64,000 nucleotides of DNA, from the NCBI RefSeq assembly GCF_963259705.1, contig NC_081846.1:54775205-54839204 (forward strand), written 5' to 3'. The notes under the pieces were generated by a model. It made no database searches. It worked only from the letters and a program-made list of their open reading frames with translations, and was not told the DNA's origin. The position numbers and the translations under genes were made by a program. This document shows positions 1-20,360 of the stretch, piece after piece. Source of the DNA: Myotis daubentonii (taxonomy: Eukaryota > Chordata > Mammalia > Chiroptera > Vespertilionidae). Numbering within the stretch: position 1 is the stretch's first letter; each line of letters opens with the position of its first letter.

Positions 1-1799
1 TGGAAACAGGCAGTTCATGCAAAGAACCAGTTCATGCAAATATGGGTGAGTTTATGCCCAAGACTAGAAGTGACCTGACTTCAATAAATCAATACGCTTA
101 AAGAATGTATGTGTGCATGACAGAGAGAAATGTCTGAAACATCTGAAAAAAAAATAAGTAAGATCGTCTGAAATAAAATAGAGCAATCTCAAAGAAAGAG
201 AACTTAACAGATTTTTTTAAAACTTCCAGATCAAACAGAAAAAAAACATTGTGAAGGACGGTCTCTCAATCTTTTTTTTTTTTAGTCTCTCAATCTTTAT
301 ACCATACATTTAAGTACTAAATAAGAAGTGATTCACTGTATATTCTGCCATTCTAGAAGAGAAATATTAAGATGTACAGATATAAGGGGAAACTAAGGCC
401 ACTCTAGCCTAATCAAATTAACAGTAGCACTCTGACAATGTTTTTTCAAACTTTGAGTCATTGTCCATCAGAGAATCATGAAATAAACTTAATTGATCAC
501 AACCAGAATTTTCTTTTCAATGAAATTCAATGTATGAGAAAACAGAGTGTATCGAATGAGGTAAATATTTTGTGAAGCCTTTGTGTGTGTATGTGTATAT
601 ATTTATTACTGCATCAGTTACAAATTTTGAAAGCTACTGCTCTAGAGGATGTTCCACCCTAGCTCAGAACATGTGAATTCAAACTGCATAGAAAGGCAGG
701 GGTCCACAAAAAAACAAAGCTCTTTAAAGCTGGAAGATACTTGAAAGATTTGACTATAATTTCATTTTTAAAATGAGGGCATTGAAAATCATAAACATAA
801 AGTGTCATATTTGTGTCCAGTGTTTTCTCCTATACCTTAGGAGTCGGCTTCCTTTGAGACTTGTATTTTCAAAACAAATTTAAGGCAGGTATGTTACATA
901 CTAAATAGCCATGGCAACAACTACAAATTTTCAGTTATATTACATAAACATTTCTTTGACATGGTGGCATTTTCACCAACTTCTTACTCAAATGGAAATT
1001 ATACTGTGTGCAAATTAAGTGATTCATTTAAAGACCCTTGATTCTAGTACTCTAAAGTAGAGAATTGCTTTCCTAGGTAAGAGATTGTTAAAAGGCCATT
1101 TCTTCAGGCTCCAATAGGAGGTCCTCAAAAAGCATACAGTCGCAGCCGTACCTAGGGAAGCAGAATTCAAGGAGTTTCAAAATTCCCCGCTCGCTTTTGT
1201 TGACTTTATGTTCTTGTTCTGCATCTCATCATGGTGTTACACACACACACACACACATTTATATTTTGAAGGTTACTGTAGATAAAAAAGAATTGAAAAT
1301 GAAATTTAAAATCTGTGTAACTTAAATAAAGTAAAAAAAGAGAGAGAAAAAATCTCTAAAAGGAAAAAAAAATCTATGTAACTTTAAACTCAAGAACAAA
1401 GAGCTTCCCAAAGAAGTGGTGATGCAAGTAGAACTGTTTTTCATGGTTCGTGAGGCCTGCATCTCTTAAGTTCAGTACTTTATTTTTTGTAGCTGTATAG
1501 AGAAAGGGCTTATAGTGATATCATTAATAAGATACAGTGCACACATTTGTATAGCCATTAAAAAATCCTTTCTTCTTAATGGTGTTGGCATGTATATTTC
1601 ATATTGCAATCTCCTTAAGGCATTAAATAAATAAATATTAACTAAGAAAAATTAAGTTTTTAAAATTTCATTTTAAACTTCATTATGTTAAACTTAAGGG
1701 CAAGGAGAACATGAATTGGTATCAAATGGTTCAAGGAAGGACATAGAACAACCCAGCATATCAATTAAAATGTATCAGGCTACAAGGGATAAGAAATCA

Positions 1800-2021
1800 G
1801 CCCAGCCAGTGTGGCCCAGTGGTTGAGCATCCACCCATGAACCAGGAGGTCATAATTCCATTCCCCAGCAGGGCACATGCCCAGGGTTGTGGGCTCGATC
1901 CCCAGTAGGGGGCGTGCAGGAGGCAGCTGATCAATGATTCTTTCTCATTCTTAATGTTTCTACCTCTCTCTCCCTCTCCTTTCCTCTCTGAAATCAATAA
2001 AAATATGTTTTAAAAGAAGAA
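1800..2021 (+). mobile_element. Ves SINE
   Basis: tRNA-derived bat SINE: head gcccagccagtgtggcccag, core gggcacatgcccagggttgt, TC-rich stretch, then gaaatcaataaaaatatg tail. Exact 11-bp target duplications ataagaaatca lie at 1789-1799 and 2022-2032. Confidence 0.92.
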
Positions 2022-2087
2022 ATAAGAAATCATCAAGTTGGGGAAGGTTGTTAGGCAATGACTAGAGGAATATATTAAGAAAACTAG

Positions 2088-2296
2088 CCAGTTTGGCTCA
2101 GTGGATAGAGCGTCAGCCTGCGGACTAAAGGGTCCCAGGTTCGATTCCAGCGGGGGCACATGCCCGAGTTGCGGGCTCTATCCTTCCCAGTAGGAGGCAG
2201 CCGATTGGTGATTCTCTCTCATCATTGATGTTTCTATCTCTCTAGCTCTCTTTCTTCCTCTCTGAAATCAATAAATATGCTTAAAAAAAAAAAAAA
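2088..2296 (+). mobile_element. Ves SINE, young-looking
   Basis: The head retains A-box-like tggctcagtgg and B-box ggttcgattcc. The tail is a run of about 17 A. Exact 11-bp duplications aagaaaactag lie at 2077-2087 and 2297-2307, and the long pure A tail suggests a recent insertion. Confidence 0.92.
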
Positions 2297-4618
2297 AAGA
2301 AAACTAGTACCAGATTTTTCTCTCACCCTATTCTTCCATAACACATGTCTAGCAAGCTTTCTGAGGAAAGGTATATGAAAATACAACCCGTGAAAAGCAA
2401 TCCTTAGAAAGCTATAAACTTCATAAATAAATAAACAAGCAGAGAAACCCATGAAAGAAAAGCTGGAAGAAGGAAGGAAAAGTTAAGGAGTTGCAGAATC
2501 CATGATTCTGAGTCATGCAAAGGCCTAATTGTGATTCTAAATACCTAAGAGAATAATGATTAGTCGGTAATAAGGCCATTACATTTAGTTTAGAGCCCAC
2601 TGGTAAATGTAGTAAGAAAGATTTTGATGTCTGTGCAAATGAGGAAGCTGAATTGAAAAGGATCAAAGAAAGCATTGATAGATGGGCCTAAGTACAAAAG
2701 AGCAGGAATAAATGGAGTGCCTCACAAAGCTAAGGATGTTATGGGTACAGAAGAAAACAGAAATACCAATAAGAGACAACATATTTAATAAGTTGTCCTT
2801 TCACAAATGCAAAAAAAAAAGATAACAGAATAAAGTAAATGTTAAGAGATGAAGTGATTATCGAAGTATATAGGGAAAGTCACATAATATTTTTAAAAAG
2901 TAAAGTGGGAGAGTTTAAATAAAACACATTGTATCTGAGGCTTGTCCTGAAAACTTTACAGTTGCTATTGGGGAAAGCATAAAAATTCTGACTGGGTAAA
3001 AACAAAACTGATGAATCAGGCATAGATCTTATAAAGACTCAGGTTCAGGAAGATAGCATGAGGAAAATGATTAAGTGGGGTTTTTTTTAAAGTTGTTTGC
3101 AAGAGAGTTAACAAGGGCAAAATGTCAGGAAGACAGCAGAGCTGGAGGAGGAAAGAACAAATTTGTTGAGGGGGAAGTCAGTATGTTTCTTTGACTTTCT
3201 CCACAGGAACAAAGCAGAATGTGAGCATAAATTAAGAGGGTGAATCCCAAAGGTGAGTGAGCTCTAAGGATTATTTAGAACACAGTCAAATTTTTTAAAT
3301 ATACTGCAAATTAAGACACGTAGGGGGGAAAATAATTTTATGTGAACAAAATATGAAGCATTCAATGGTAAGTAAACTGTGAAAGGATGTCTTCATTAGA
3401 GCTTGTTTCCTCAAAGGTAGGTGCTGAGTAGTAAACACTGCTATTATTTGGTAAAAATATATCCAAAATTATAAATTTTTAATTAAAAAAACACATCAGG
3501 TTATAAAAGTACTAAACGCCTTTGAAACCTTTTTTTAAAATTTGAAATAATGGATTGGCCTTTAGTAAATTCCCAATTGAGCAAGACATTCAAATTAATA
3601 AAAATCTATACAACTGAAAAGTTATCATAAAAATGTCACTGTTGATGGCAGATGGCCTAAACTGAATCTATACAACACGTATGCGTATTTTATTCCTCGA
3701 AGTTCAAGTTAAACTTTATATATATGATAGCTTAGTATTGTTAATACCGAGATTAAACTATTAATTTATAACTTGAATGTTCTATTAACGTTAGAATTCC
3801 ACAAAGAAGCCTACAATTTGACAAAAAGGGAGAGATGCTTTTGCTAATTCATGTCTTTAGATACAGTCAAAGGAAGCATCTCCTAAGGCAGAGGGAGAAC
3901 ACATCCATATCCTGGAGCCTAAAGAGAATGACCTTTTATTGACAGGACACAGCAAATGTGTGACCGTTCACGGGTGTGCATGTCACTATTCAAAGAGGAC
4001 ACTTAAAACATATACTCAATGCAAACACGTATCTGAAACAGTAGCGCCTTCTGTCAACTTTCAAAGGCAGCCTTACTTGTGCCCACAAGTGGCAGCCCAG
4101 CAGACAGTGGCATCAGACCTAGAAGGGCTGTGGCCTGTACAGCATGCAGTGAAGTGCAGTGCTCTACTTGTTTGCAATGGTTTTATTTTTCGACTAGTTT
4201 TTATCACACTTGGCATGAACAAGGGAACATGTGCTTTGCTAAATTTGAACTTTTAAGATGAAACTGAATTAACTGGGAACCAAAAAATTGCTTCTGAATT
4301 ATCCTAAGATTGAAAAATGCCTTTCCTTTCACACAAGGAATGACAAAACAAAAGACAAATACAGCTTGGAAAAGTTGAAACGTGAGCGAGGAAGATCCTG
4401 TGGTTTGAGAACATTGTTGACTTTTTTCTGTTTCTAGGAACCTGAAATAAGATTATAATGAAGAGGCTTTTTCCCATACAGGACATTTCTGCTAACATGA
4501 AGATATGTGCTAAACCAAAAAGCTAAATAAACTTAATATGAGCATGAAACCTAATGGAAGCAGTATTTATTTTGTTCAATTGGAAAGTTCAATTAACTTG
4601 CCACTCCTTAAAACTCTG

Positions 4619-4795
4619 AGTGTCGACCTTTGAACCAGGAGATCATGGTTCCATTCCCTGTCAAGGCACATGCCCAGAGCTGCGGCTCGATCCCAGTAGG
4701 AGGCGTACAGGAGGCCACCGATCAATGATTCTCTCTCATCATTGATGTTTCCATCTCTCTCTCCCTCTCTGAAATCAATAAAAACATATTAAAAT
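4619..4795 (+). mobile_element. Ves SINE, 5' truncated
   Basis: Begins inside the tRNA-like head (gtgtcgacctttgaaccagg), then has the core, tctctccctctctgaaatca and an A-rich tail that runs into a TA-rich stretch to about 4.89 kb. Confidence 0.88.
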
Positions 4796-6579
4796 ATATA
4801 TATAAAAACTTAGTATAATATGTATATATGTTATATATAAACATATTTTATATATACATAAACATATATACTAAATACATATAACCCTTGCCCCCAAATT
4901 TAAAGTTAAGTTCTATTCTTCCTTTTTCCTACTAGTACTGGAACAAAATAACTACATTGGCTAAAATGACCAGAGGCCTATCCCTAGGGACGCTCTCTTC
5001 TCTTAAATTCCCTCTTCCTCTTCATAAAAAGTGTGCCAAGACGCCTAAAGGTGAATGCTTTGTATATAAAGGGACTGCCATGTCATGCAGAGTTGAAAGC
5101 CAAAATAATTTTAATATAAAATTCAAGTTATAAAGCACAGGATATGTTTGTAAGAAATCTAGTGATAAGCAATAGGTCAAACTACCTGAAGGAATCAGCT
5201 TGTGGTACAAGCTTCACTGCATTAAGAATGTCACAGTTAGTGTGTTTATTAAATTAAATATTACCAGCAAGGGTCTTCTAAATGCCATGTTCCTAATACT
5301 GGATTACATATTTATTTCAGAGTTAGCATAGTAAGAGGGGGGGCTATCACTAGAAAGCCTATTAAGCCATGGTTTTATTTTTTCATTGCGTTAATGGAAC
5401 TATTCAAATCAAATTTTTCACGCCATGCCTTGAACACCACCGCAAACCATACTGTGGGTGTAAAATACATGCAAGGCGGATATAATCAGCTCAGATGAGA
5501 CCTGAGTCTTAGACACCATCAAGTTTACTTTATTGTGAAAGCAGTGGGGTTTTCTTTCAAGTGAATATATTTTTAAATACGTTGCAGCCTGACTTACAAC
5601 CTGGAGACAGGAACCAGGAAGATACACAAATCTCAAAGCCACCGAATTAAACCCAATATAATGCCTTAAAACTTGCCGAGTTTGTCCCAGTCTTCCCTGA
5701 TTCTTATTTTACCTTGCTGTTCTGGCAAAAGAAGATCTGACTGCCCAAAAGTAAACCTTGCCCTCAGATTGTAACTTCAACAAATCATATACACTTAATG
5801 TGCTTTAAAAGTCTCCCCTAACTTTTAAAAGATTGATTTTACTGATGTTAGACCAAAAATGTACTTTCTTTTTTCCCAAGCAAATTTATCAAGAATCAAA
5901 AATTTACTCTTTCGAATAGTAAAATTCATAAAGCAATTGCCCACCTAGTATCGGAGTAAATTGAATATTGTGAAAACTGAATGTGTATCACTAGTATTTA
6001 AAGTTGCTAACTTCTTCATAAGTAAGTTTGTCTGAAAATAATCATTGTTGCTGTTTCCTCTGGGGGGATCTGGGCTGGTTTGTTTCCACAGGGGATCATA
6101 ACTCTGTGTGCTTTCTCCTATCCCCGTGGCTAACATGCCTCCGCGATATGCTGATATACACAAGAAAGAGATGCTGTCCCCAGGACAGGCTGGGCATTGT
6201 AGAAGTCACCCACGACCACACACACGTTGCCCAAATGTCGCCAGAGATATTTTTCATTCTCCTGTGAAGATAAATGGCCTGTATGCAACAAGGCCTCTGC
6301 TCCCGGCCTGCCCCCGAAACAGAAAGCAGAACATCCTTGAAAGCTTCGGTGCCAAGAAGAGAAATACTTAACATCACAAAAGAAGGTGCATCACGGAGCG
6401 TTTTCGCAGTGGGATTTATAAGTACATGTAACTGCAGGAGGTGACGGGTTCAGAAAGTTCTCTCTAGGTCCTAAATGACTGCATTGTACGCGCTCGGGTG
6501 CTGAAAGTCGGTGCTAAAGAGGCAGAAACAACTAGAATTTTGAAACAAACAGTTGGGCACAAACCTGCTAGGCCCAGGC

Positions 6580-7960
6580 GGCTTTCCCGCCCGCAACCCT
6601 AGTCCACTGCCCGGCGCGCCTCCCTGCGAGAAGGGCGCGCCCTCGGGCCAGACCCAAGGCCGAGGCCTGGCTCCCCCGGGCTCCGCGGGCCTAGAGCGGC
6701 CGGGACTCCGGACCCGGACCAGGGCCTGGGCCTGGGCTCGCGGTCTAGACCCGCCGCCGGGACCCCCGGCCCGAATTCCCTGTCCAGACCCCTAACCTGG
6801 ACTCGCGGCTGGACGCACGGCCCGAACAGCCAAGCGCAGCCGCCCGCGCGCGCAACGCGAAGCAGGACGGCCATGGCCCTGGCTCGGCGGTTGGGAACGG
6901 CCGATCCCCTGCAGACGCCCTTGCCCGCCCACCTTGCGCCCCGACGGCGCTGGGCCGGGCCACGCTGCGGCCTCGCCCGCGAGAGCAGGACCGGCCTGCC
7001 GCCCGAGCCGCAGCCCAGACCGCGGGGCGCTCGGCTTCCGCCCCCCGGTGTCCAACGGCCGCGGGGTCCGCTCGCAGGTTAAGAACCGGGTTAGGGCAGC
7101 ACCCTCGGCGGGGGCCGCACCTCCCCTGCGCGCTCGGCCTCCGGCGGGCGGCTGGGAGTGAGTTAAGATGGCGCGGGCTGGGAGTAGCGGGAAGGCTGAG
7201 CCAGAATGGAGTGCTAGCCGCACGTCCCTTTCTCTTGCTTTCCCCTTTTTTGAAAATACGCTGCTTTTGGAAAACTGGGAAACTCTGCAGATAGCGGGGA
7301 GGAATCGCCATCCCTCTCCGTCCTCGCTCTGACCCCTACCCTCCCGGAGATGGAAAGGCGACCCGAAATCTAACCCGGGCGCGTACTGATCCCCCGCGGC
7401 CTCCCAAATCCAAACTCCGACCGCGTGGGCACGGCAGCAGCCTCGCAGACGCATGGACAGTGTCGCTTCACCAGACACGCCAGGCTTCTTGGGAGCGGAG
7501 AGAAAGACATGACCACGCTTGAAAGGGACCAGCAAGCACACTGCCTCCGAGAGGAGCGCGGAGCTGCAAATTTACCTCGTGCCGACTCAGTCCGCACAGC
7601 AGATGGTGGCGGAGCTGATAGGGAAACGACCTCCCTCATTTTTCAAGTGCTTCCTAATAGCAGCTCAAGTGCGTCCTTCAAGGACAAGCCACTACGTGCC
7701 TGTGAAATCGAGGCTCGGCTCCTAAGAGCTGCCCTTGCGCACAGGACACCGACTCCTTTGCTCGCGGTGCCTGTGGACCGGGGGCGGCGGGCCAGGCCGC
7801 GCTGCGGCTCCCACGCGCCCCACGCGCTCCGGCCTGGGCCCAGGCGCCCTCCCCACCGCGCGTGCGCCCCCTGGGCCCGAGGTCGCAGGAGCGCAGCCCC
7901 AGTGGGGGGATCACAAGAAACACTGCCCGGCGTCACCCACTAGCCACGCTTTATACTTTC
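6580..7960. promoter_or_regulatory. CpG island 1.1 kb beyond the TBR1 3' end, no gene assigned
   Basis: A dense run of CpG in otherwise AT-rich flanks, for example 6600-7160 with many cgcg, gcgc and ccgcgg sites. Long open frames on both strands (up to 249 codons) follow from GC richness; none resembles a known protein. It could be a promoter for a non-coding RNA or a developmental regulatory island of the TBR1 locus. Confidence 0.6.
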
Positions 7961-9099
7961 CGCCCTCCTGTTTGGTTCTTAGGTGTGGGAAGGGAGAAAA
8001 GCACAAAGGAAAATCAGTCGTCGCGTTTCTAGATAGCAGACAGCACTCCGCGGAACGCCGTCTAGTGGCGAAACTGTCCGGGGAAGGCAAATCGGTTTCG
8101 CTCCCACTCTAATTTTCATTTCCACTGGAACGTTGAAGCCTTCTTTGCATGACAAATAGTGAAAGTGAGACAGGACGATCTCTAGGTGACGGTAAATGTA
8201 GTCCTGTAACCTGGAACTGGCCCAGACTAAGCAAGAATGTTGAGCCATTTTCCACCTCTTTCCTGGATCTCCTTCCTCTTGAGGCAAATACAAAAACCGC
8301 TTCTCCACGAGGTAAAGGCAGAGCTGTGCGGACCCCTAGACTGAGACGCAGCGACCCTCTCCCCCAGCTGGAATATCCACATTTCCGCATCTGTTCTCCA
8401 GGGATGGGGATCTGGCTTAGGCATGGATTCCACTGGAGAAAGGATGGAGCAGTGCTCCCAAATACATCCCAAATCAAGTTTTAGGTTCCGTGGTTAAAAA
8501 ACTTGACCTTTCACAAGTTGGTCACCCCTCTCCAACCCCGCCAAACACCTCCCAACCCCCAAACCATCCATTAAAGAAATGTAGGCCATTCATTCTGTGT
8601 TTGCATTTACAGATTCAACACTGGTGTCCAAGGCCTCGTATTTAAAGACAATTTTCGACTTCTGCCTAATGCTGCGGTCAACAGCCTAATTTGACATGCA
8701 TTTAAATTACACCCTACTCTTACTCAAAGCCTCACGCCTTACTTTGTAAAATTTAAAGAAATTTTTAACTCCTTATTAAAGACCCTCTGTTTTCCTGCTT
8801 GAATTATTTCCAACTTCAGGGATCAGACATATGATGAAATGAATACATTTTCCTGAGGGGGGAAAAAAATGAGTGCAACCAAGTGAAATGACTCAGGGAG
8901 CTAAGTAACTGTAAATAAGAAGGAAAAGGGATTCACTGGCAATGCTATAAAAAGAACTTAAGAGGGGAATGGGAGGTGGTTCCCATCAAACAGACTGCCC
9001 CATACTGGAGTGGGGACGGGTCATTCTTCCTTAACCCTTAAAAGTTACTGCCTATAATAATTAAATTATTCTCAAACTGTAAACTGCTTTCAAACACCA
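7961..9099. other. Gene-free stretch between the CpG island and the TBR1 3' end
   Basis: Moderately AT-rich, with no clear repeat family. It contains several short polypyrimidine stretches. No exon-like frame with convincing splice sites was found. It could include conserved non-coding sequence, which cannot be judged from one species. Confidence 0.45.
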
Positions 9100-10737
9100 T
9101 AGTGTTTTACCAGATTTATTTTACTTGTTGTACACAGACGATACAAACGAGCAAAAAACAAAACATTTCTCAATGGAGTGTGTACTTGTATAAATTATTC
9201 AGTTCACAGACAAAACGAAACAAATATAAAAATCACAACATTGGATTTACAGGAGAGCCAAAGTATACACACGTTTAGACCCTGAATTCCTATTAGGAAA
9301 AATCCCCCCATGGACTGGAATCTAGATTGAATATTGTGTATGATGCATATTTCACATTAATTTTAAAATACAAAAAAAGTATAGGCTTGCTACACAACAT
9401 TAGAAATCTTACTAATCTATTTCCAGGGAGATAAATGTTTCTTATCAAATATAACAAGACTTAGAAGGGAGAGAATCAGTCTTACTTGCATTAATGCTAG
9501 TGTTTTCCCAAGAAAGTCAAATTGCAGCTGTTTCTAGGTAGTGGGGGAATCATTTTCAAAACTAAAATGCAGTAAAATATACAACTCACAATTCATCTTC
9601 ACTAGACTACACTATAGTTACCAACAATTCAGTCATCTATATGATTAGGGGAATCGTCATTACAAAGATTTACAGCATATAAAGGTGGAGGGGGGGGCTG
9701 AAAAGATTTTCAGAAACAGTTTGTCAGCATATTTGGCACCTGCACAGACCAGTCATGAATTTGGCACTTTGGGGAAAAACAAATAAGGCAAAATAATATT
9801 GCTATGTTGAGCTATTCTATTTAGAAGGAAGGAGGGGGAAACATACAATTCCAGTTAACTTTGCTTTGCAGGCTTCATGCCGCTTAATGGACTTGCCTAG
9901 GAACAGACACCTGTCCTTCTCAGGTGTCTGGCCGGGTTCTCCGTAGCTACTTGTGTGCATGAGGGCACAGAGCAATTACTTCATGCAATGGATTGAGGAG
10001 AAGTGAGAAACTCATCATTATATCTATCAAGTATTTCAGGTTTCCAGAGCCTCTTAGGATATTGTTAATTATCTCTCAAGAAAAAAAAAAAAAGTTAAAG
10101 GGGGAGAGGTGGGTGGAGAAAAAGGCAAAGAAATGAATGAAAAGGTTAAGCAGGAACTGGTTTTGTGCCTTGACGATGAGAATAAAAACTAGCCATTCAT
10201 TACAGTAAATTAACACTATATACAATCATTTCACAGGCTTTGTTCCACTAAAAGTATTAACATCCCTACCATCCATCCATCCATCCATTCGGGGATAAGA
10301 AAGGACGCGCTGGGTGGATCCAGGTTCTAGAGTCAACATCCTAGGGTTCATGGGGAGGCCGAGACCGACGGGTCGGAATCGCTGCTGCCTGACAGGCTGC
10401 CCCAGGTCTCCCAAAGGTGAAGAGTTGCATGACAAGAACTAGAAGGAGGGGGCGAGGAAAAGACAAGGAGGGGGGGGGATGGGAGAGAAGTGTGCGTGGA
10501 GTATAACTTCACAGAAGGAGAGGAAGTGGGAAAACCAAACGGTTTACAGCAAAGTGGAAGGTCGGTGCGCTCACTGCAGAGACTGCTGTGCCAACACAGG
10601 TTACAGTCACCTCCGCTGCGGGCGGCCATCGCGGGTCCACTGACACGAGGGGGTGCGCAGGGTGGGGGCGGGGAGGAGGCGCCGGGCAGAGCCGGGAGGG
10701 GCCGGCGGGGGCGCGGGGCCGGGCGGGCAGGGCCGGC
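9100..10737 (-). other. TBR1: TBR1 3' UTR (approximate)
   Basis: AT-rich sequence follows the stop codon. A canonical AATAAA signal on the minus strand is at 9120-9115, so cleavage is expected near 9.10 kb and the UTR is about 1.6 kb. Within it are a (TGGA)n microsatellite (10268-10289 on the plus strand as CCAT repeats) and a C-rich stretch near 10.47 kb (read on the mRNA strand). The signal is seen directly; its use is inferred. Confidence 0.65.
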
Positions 10738-18560
<7,823 letters not shown>

Positions 18561-19470
18561 GGTCGCGATGATCATGGCAAATTGAAGGGGATGATTTTAT
18601 TGTTGACTTGGGGTGGGGGGTGGGGAATGTGTGTTGGTTTTACGTGAGCACTGTTGTGTCACCTTTAAGCTTTGTGACCACTGCTTTAGGAAGATTCAAA
18701 GACGTGCGATTTACTAACCATTTTCCTACCCCCCACCCCATTCCTCCTTTCGAGCTGAGGGGCGGAGGAGGGAATTTGACGATGCTAGGAGACTTCGGAT
18801 CTGAATGAGCCAAATATTCAGTTGAATGTAACGATTTCAAGTGCAAAGTATACAAAGCGCGAGCTGGTGGCCTCTTCTCGCCCTGTAAAAGTTCCAGAAT
18901 CTGTCTTTTCCAGTTAATACAGAAGCACACAACACCTGAGCCAGTCCTGTGTGTCCTCGGCGACCCCCACCCCAACATACACCTTTTAAATTCCTAAGTA
19001 AATAAATCACTGCTGCGGAGAGTCACAGAGATGAAAGTGGGCGGGAAGAGGGAGAAGTGGGGGCGAAAAGCAGCAACTCACTCACCCATCCACCGACCTC
19101 CGGAAGGTTCGGTTTCTTGGGTGAGCACAGAACAGTGAGAACCTATGATCTTTTTAAGTTTTAAAATAATCATAAGCTGTCGGATTGAAGTGCCTTACTG
19201 TACTTGCAGTGACGTTTAAGAGGTCTTCACTAAATATTTTATCAGCGAGCTTGGTTGCATGTTATCTGAAGAGCATCTAACTGGGGGCAGGCGCCCCGCA
19301 TCCCTCGCGTCTCACTGCACGACATTCTCTCCAAGGTACTGCCTTAGCGACAGGTTCAAAAGCCTCACCAGAAAAGGAAAGGGCCGCGTCCTCCTGCAAA
19401 TGGGTTCGTTAGAAGCACTGATCTGTGGAGACAGAGTGGAAGTGGTGTCAACACAGCGATCGCTGCTGAA

Positions 19471-19473
<3 letters not shown>

Positions 19474-19519
<46 letters not shown>

Positions 19520-19543
19520 TGTATGTGCACGCGCGTGCGCGCA
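19474..19543. repeat. (GT)n tract running into alternating GCGC
   Basis: Pure (GT)n from 19474 to 19518, followed by gtgtatgtgcacgcgcgtgc and gcgcag. About 70 bases of almost strict purine/pyrimidine alternation, directly before the upstream CpG island. Confidence 0.95.
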
Positions 19544-19659
19544 GTGTTTATATAATCTGGAGAGGAAAAGAACCCATGCCAATAATTTTAAAATGCGAAG
19601 AATCGGAGGAGAAATTGAGAAAAGAAGCAATTTAAAGGATGTTGGCATAAATATCTAGC

Positions 19660-20360
19660 ACGAGGCCCAACGCAACCGCAGGTGTAGAAGAAATCTAGTA
19701 CTCGGTCTGCAGAGGAGCCAGCCCCTGCCCGGACCGCGCCGGACCGGAGGGCCAAGAGCAGCAGACACTTTATGCGCCCAAATCGGCTCCCCCTGGCACG
19801 GCACCCGCGGACCGGCCCTCCTGCCGCTTCCCCCGGGACGCGGAGCCGCGCGGGAGTATGGAGCAGCCTCGCACCCGAGCTCACTCCGCCCCGCGAGCTG
19901 GCCGGCAGGCGGCGGCTCCGCGCGGGGCGCTGCTGGGACTGGGGCTCATAGTGTGGGGTCCCCGAGCGGCCCGAGAGGAGGCTCCCAGGACCCTGGCGAT
20001 CCTGAGAGGGAGCCTCCGGGTAAACTGAGGGAGCGCGAGCAGTTGGCATAAGGCGCAGAGCCCGGGGCACACACTCTTTCCCGCGCCTAAGGAACGGATG
20101 GGTACCTCCACCCGGTGTGGCCTGCGCCTTTGAAAGAGCGCGTCTCTCTTCCCCAGCAGCTCCCGGAGGGACGGCTGTGCTGGGGACATAGGTGGGTCCT
20201 GGGCAGGGGCGAGAGGGGCTAACCTAGGCGGGCGCATTTTCAGGTCGGGCTGTGCTGAACTCAGGCTGCGCGCCGAGGCGGGCTGGCCGCCTTCGCCGCA
20301 GAGGGCACCAGCTGCGGCTCCAGCAGGGCGCCGCGAGCAAGGCCCTGGGCAGGACAAGTT
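19660..20360. promoter_or_regulatory. CpG island 1.4-2.1 kb upstream of the TBR1 start codon
   Basis: CpG-dense block with many cgcg/ccgcgg-type sites between AT-rich flanks. Candidate alternative promoter or distal control region of TBR1, or the start of a divergent non-coding transcript; the sequence alone does not decide. Confidence 0.5.

Larger units (their letters stand above)
1..6579. other. Gene-free AT-rich DNA downstream of TBR1
   Basis: Apart from three Ves SINEs (1.80-2.02, 2.09-2.30 and 4.62-4.80 kb), a TA-rich stretch at 4.79-4.89 kb and a short (CA)n at 1.24 kb, no gene or RNA was recognised on either strand. Open frames of 60-105 codons (for example 3939-4256) show no familiar domain. 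Confidence 0.6.

Noticed and set aside
2088..2160. tRNA-like sequence with A- and B-box motifs
   Set aside because: It is the tRNA-derived head of a Ves SINE, followed by the SINE body and A tail, not a functional tRNA gene. The same applies to the other Ves heads in the window.
6792..7541. 249-codon minus-strand open frame in the CpG island
   Set aside because: Arises from GC richness; low-complexity Arg/Pro/Gly composition, several overlapping frames on both strands, no recognisable motif or splice structure.
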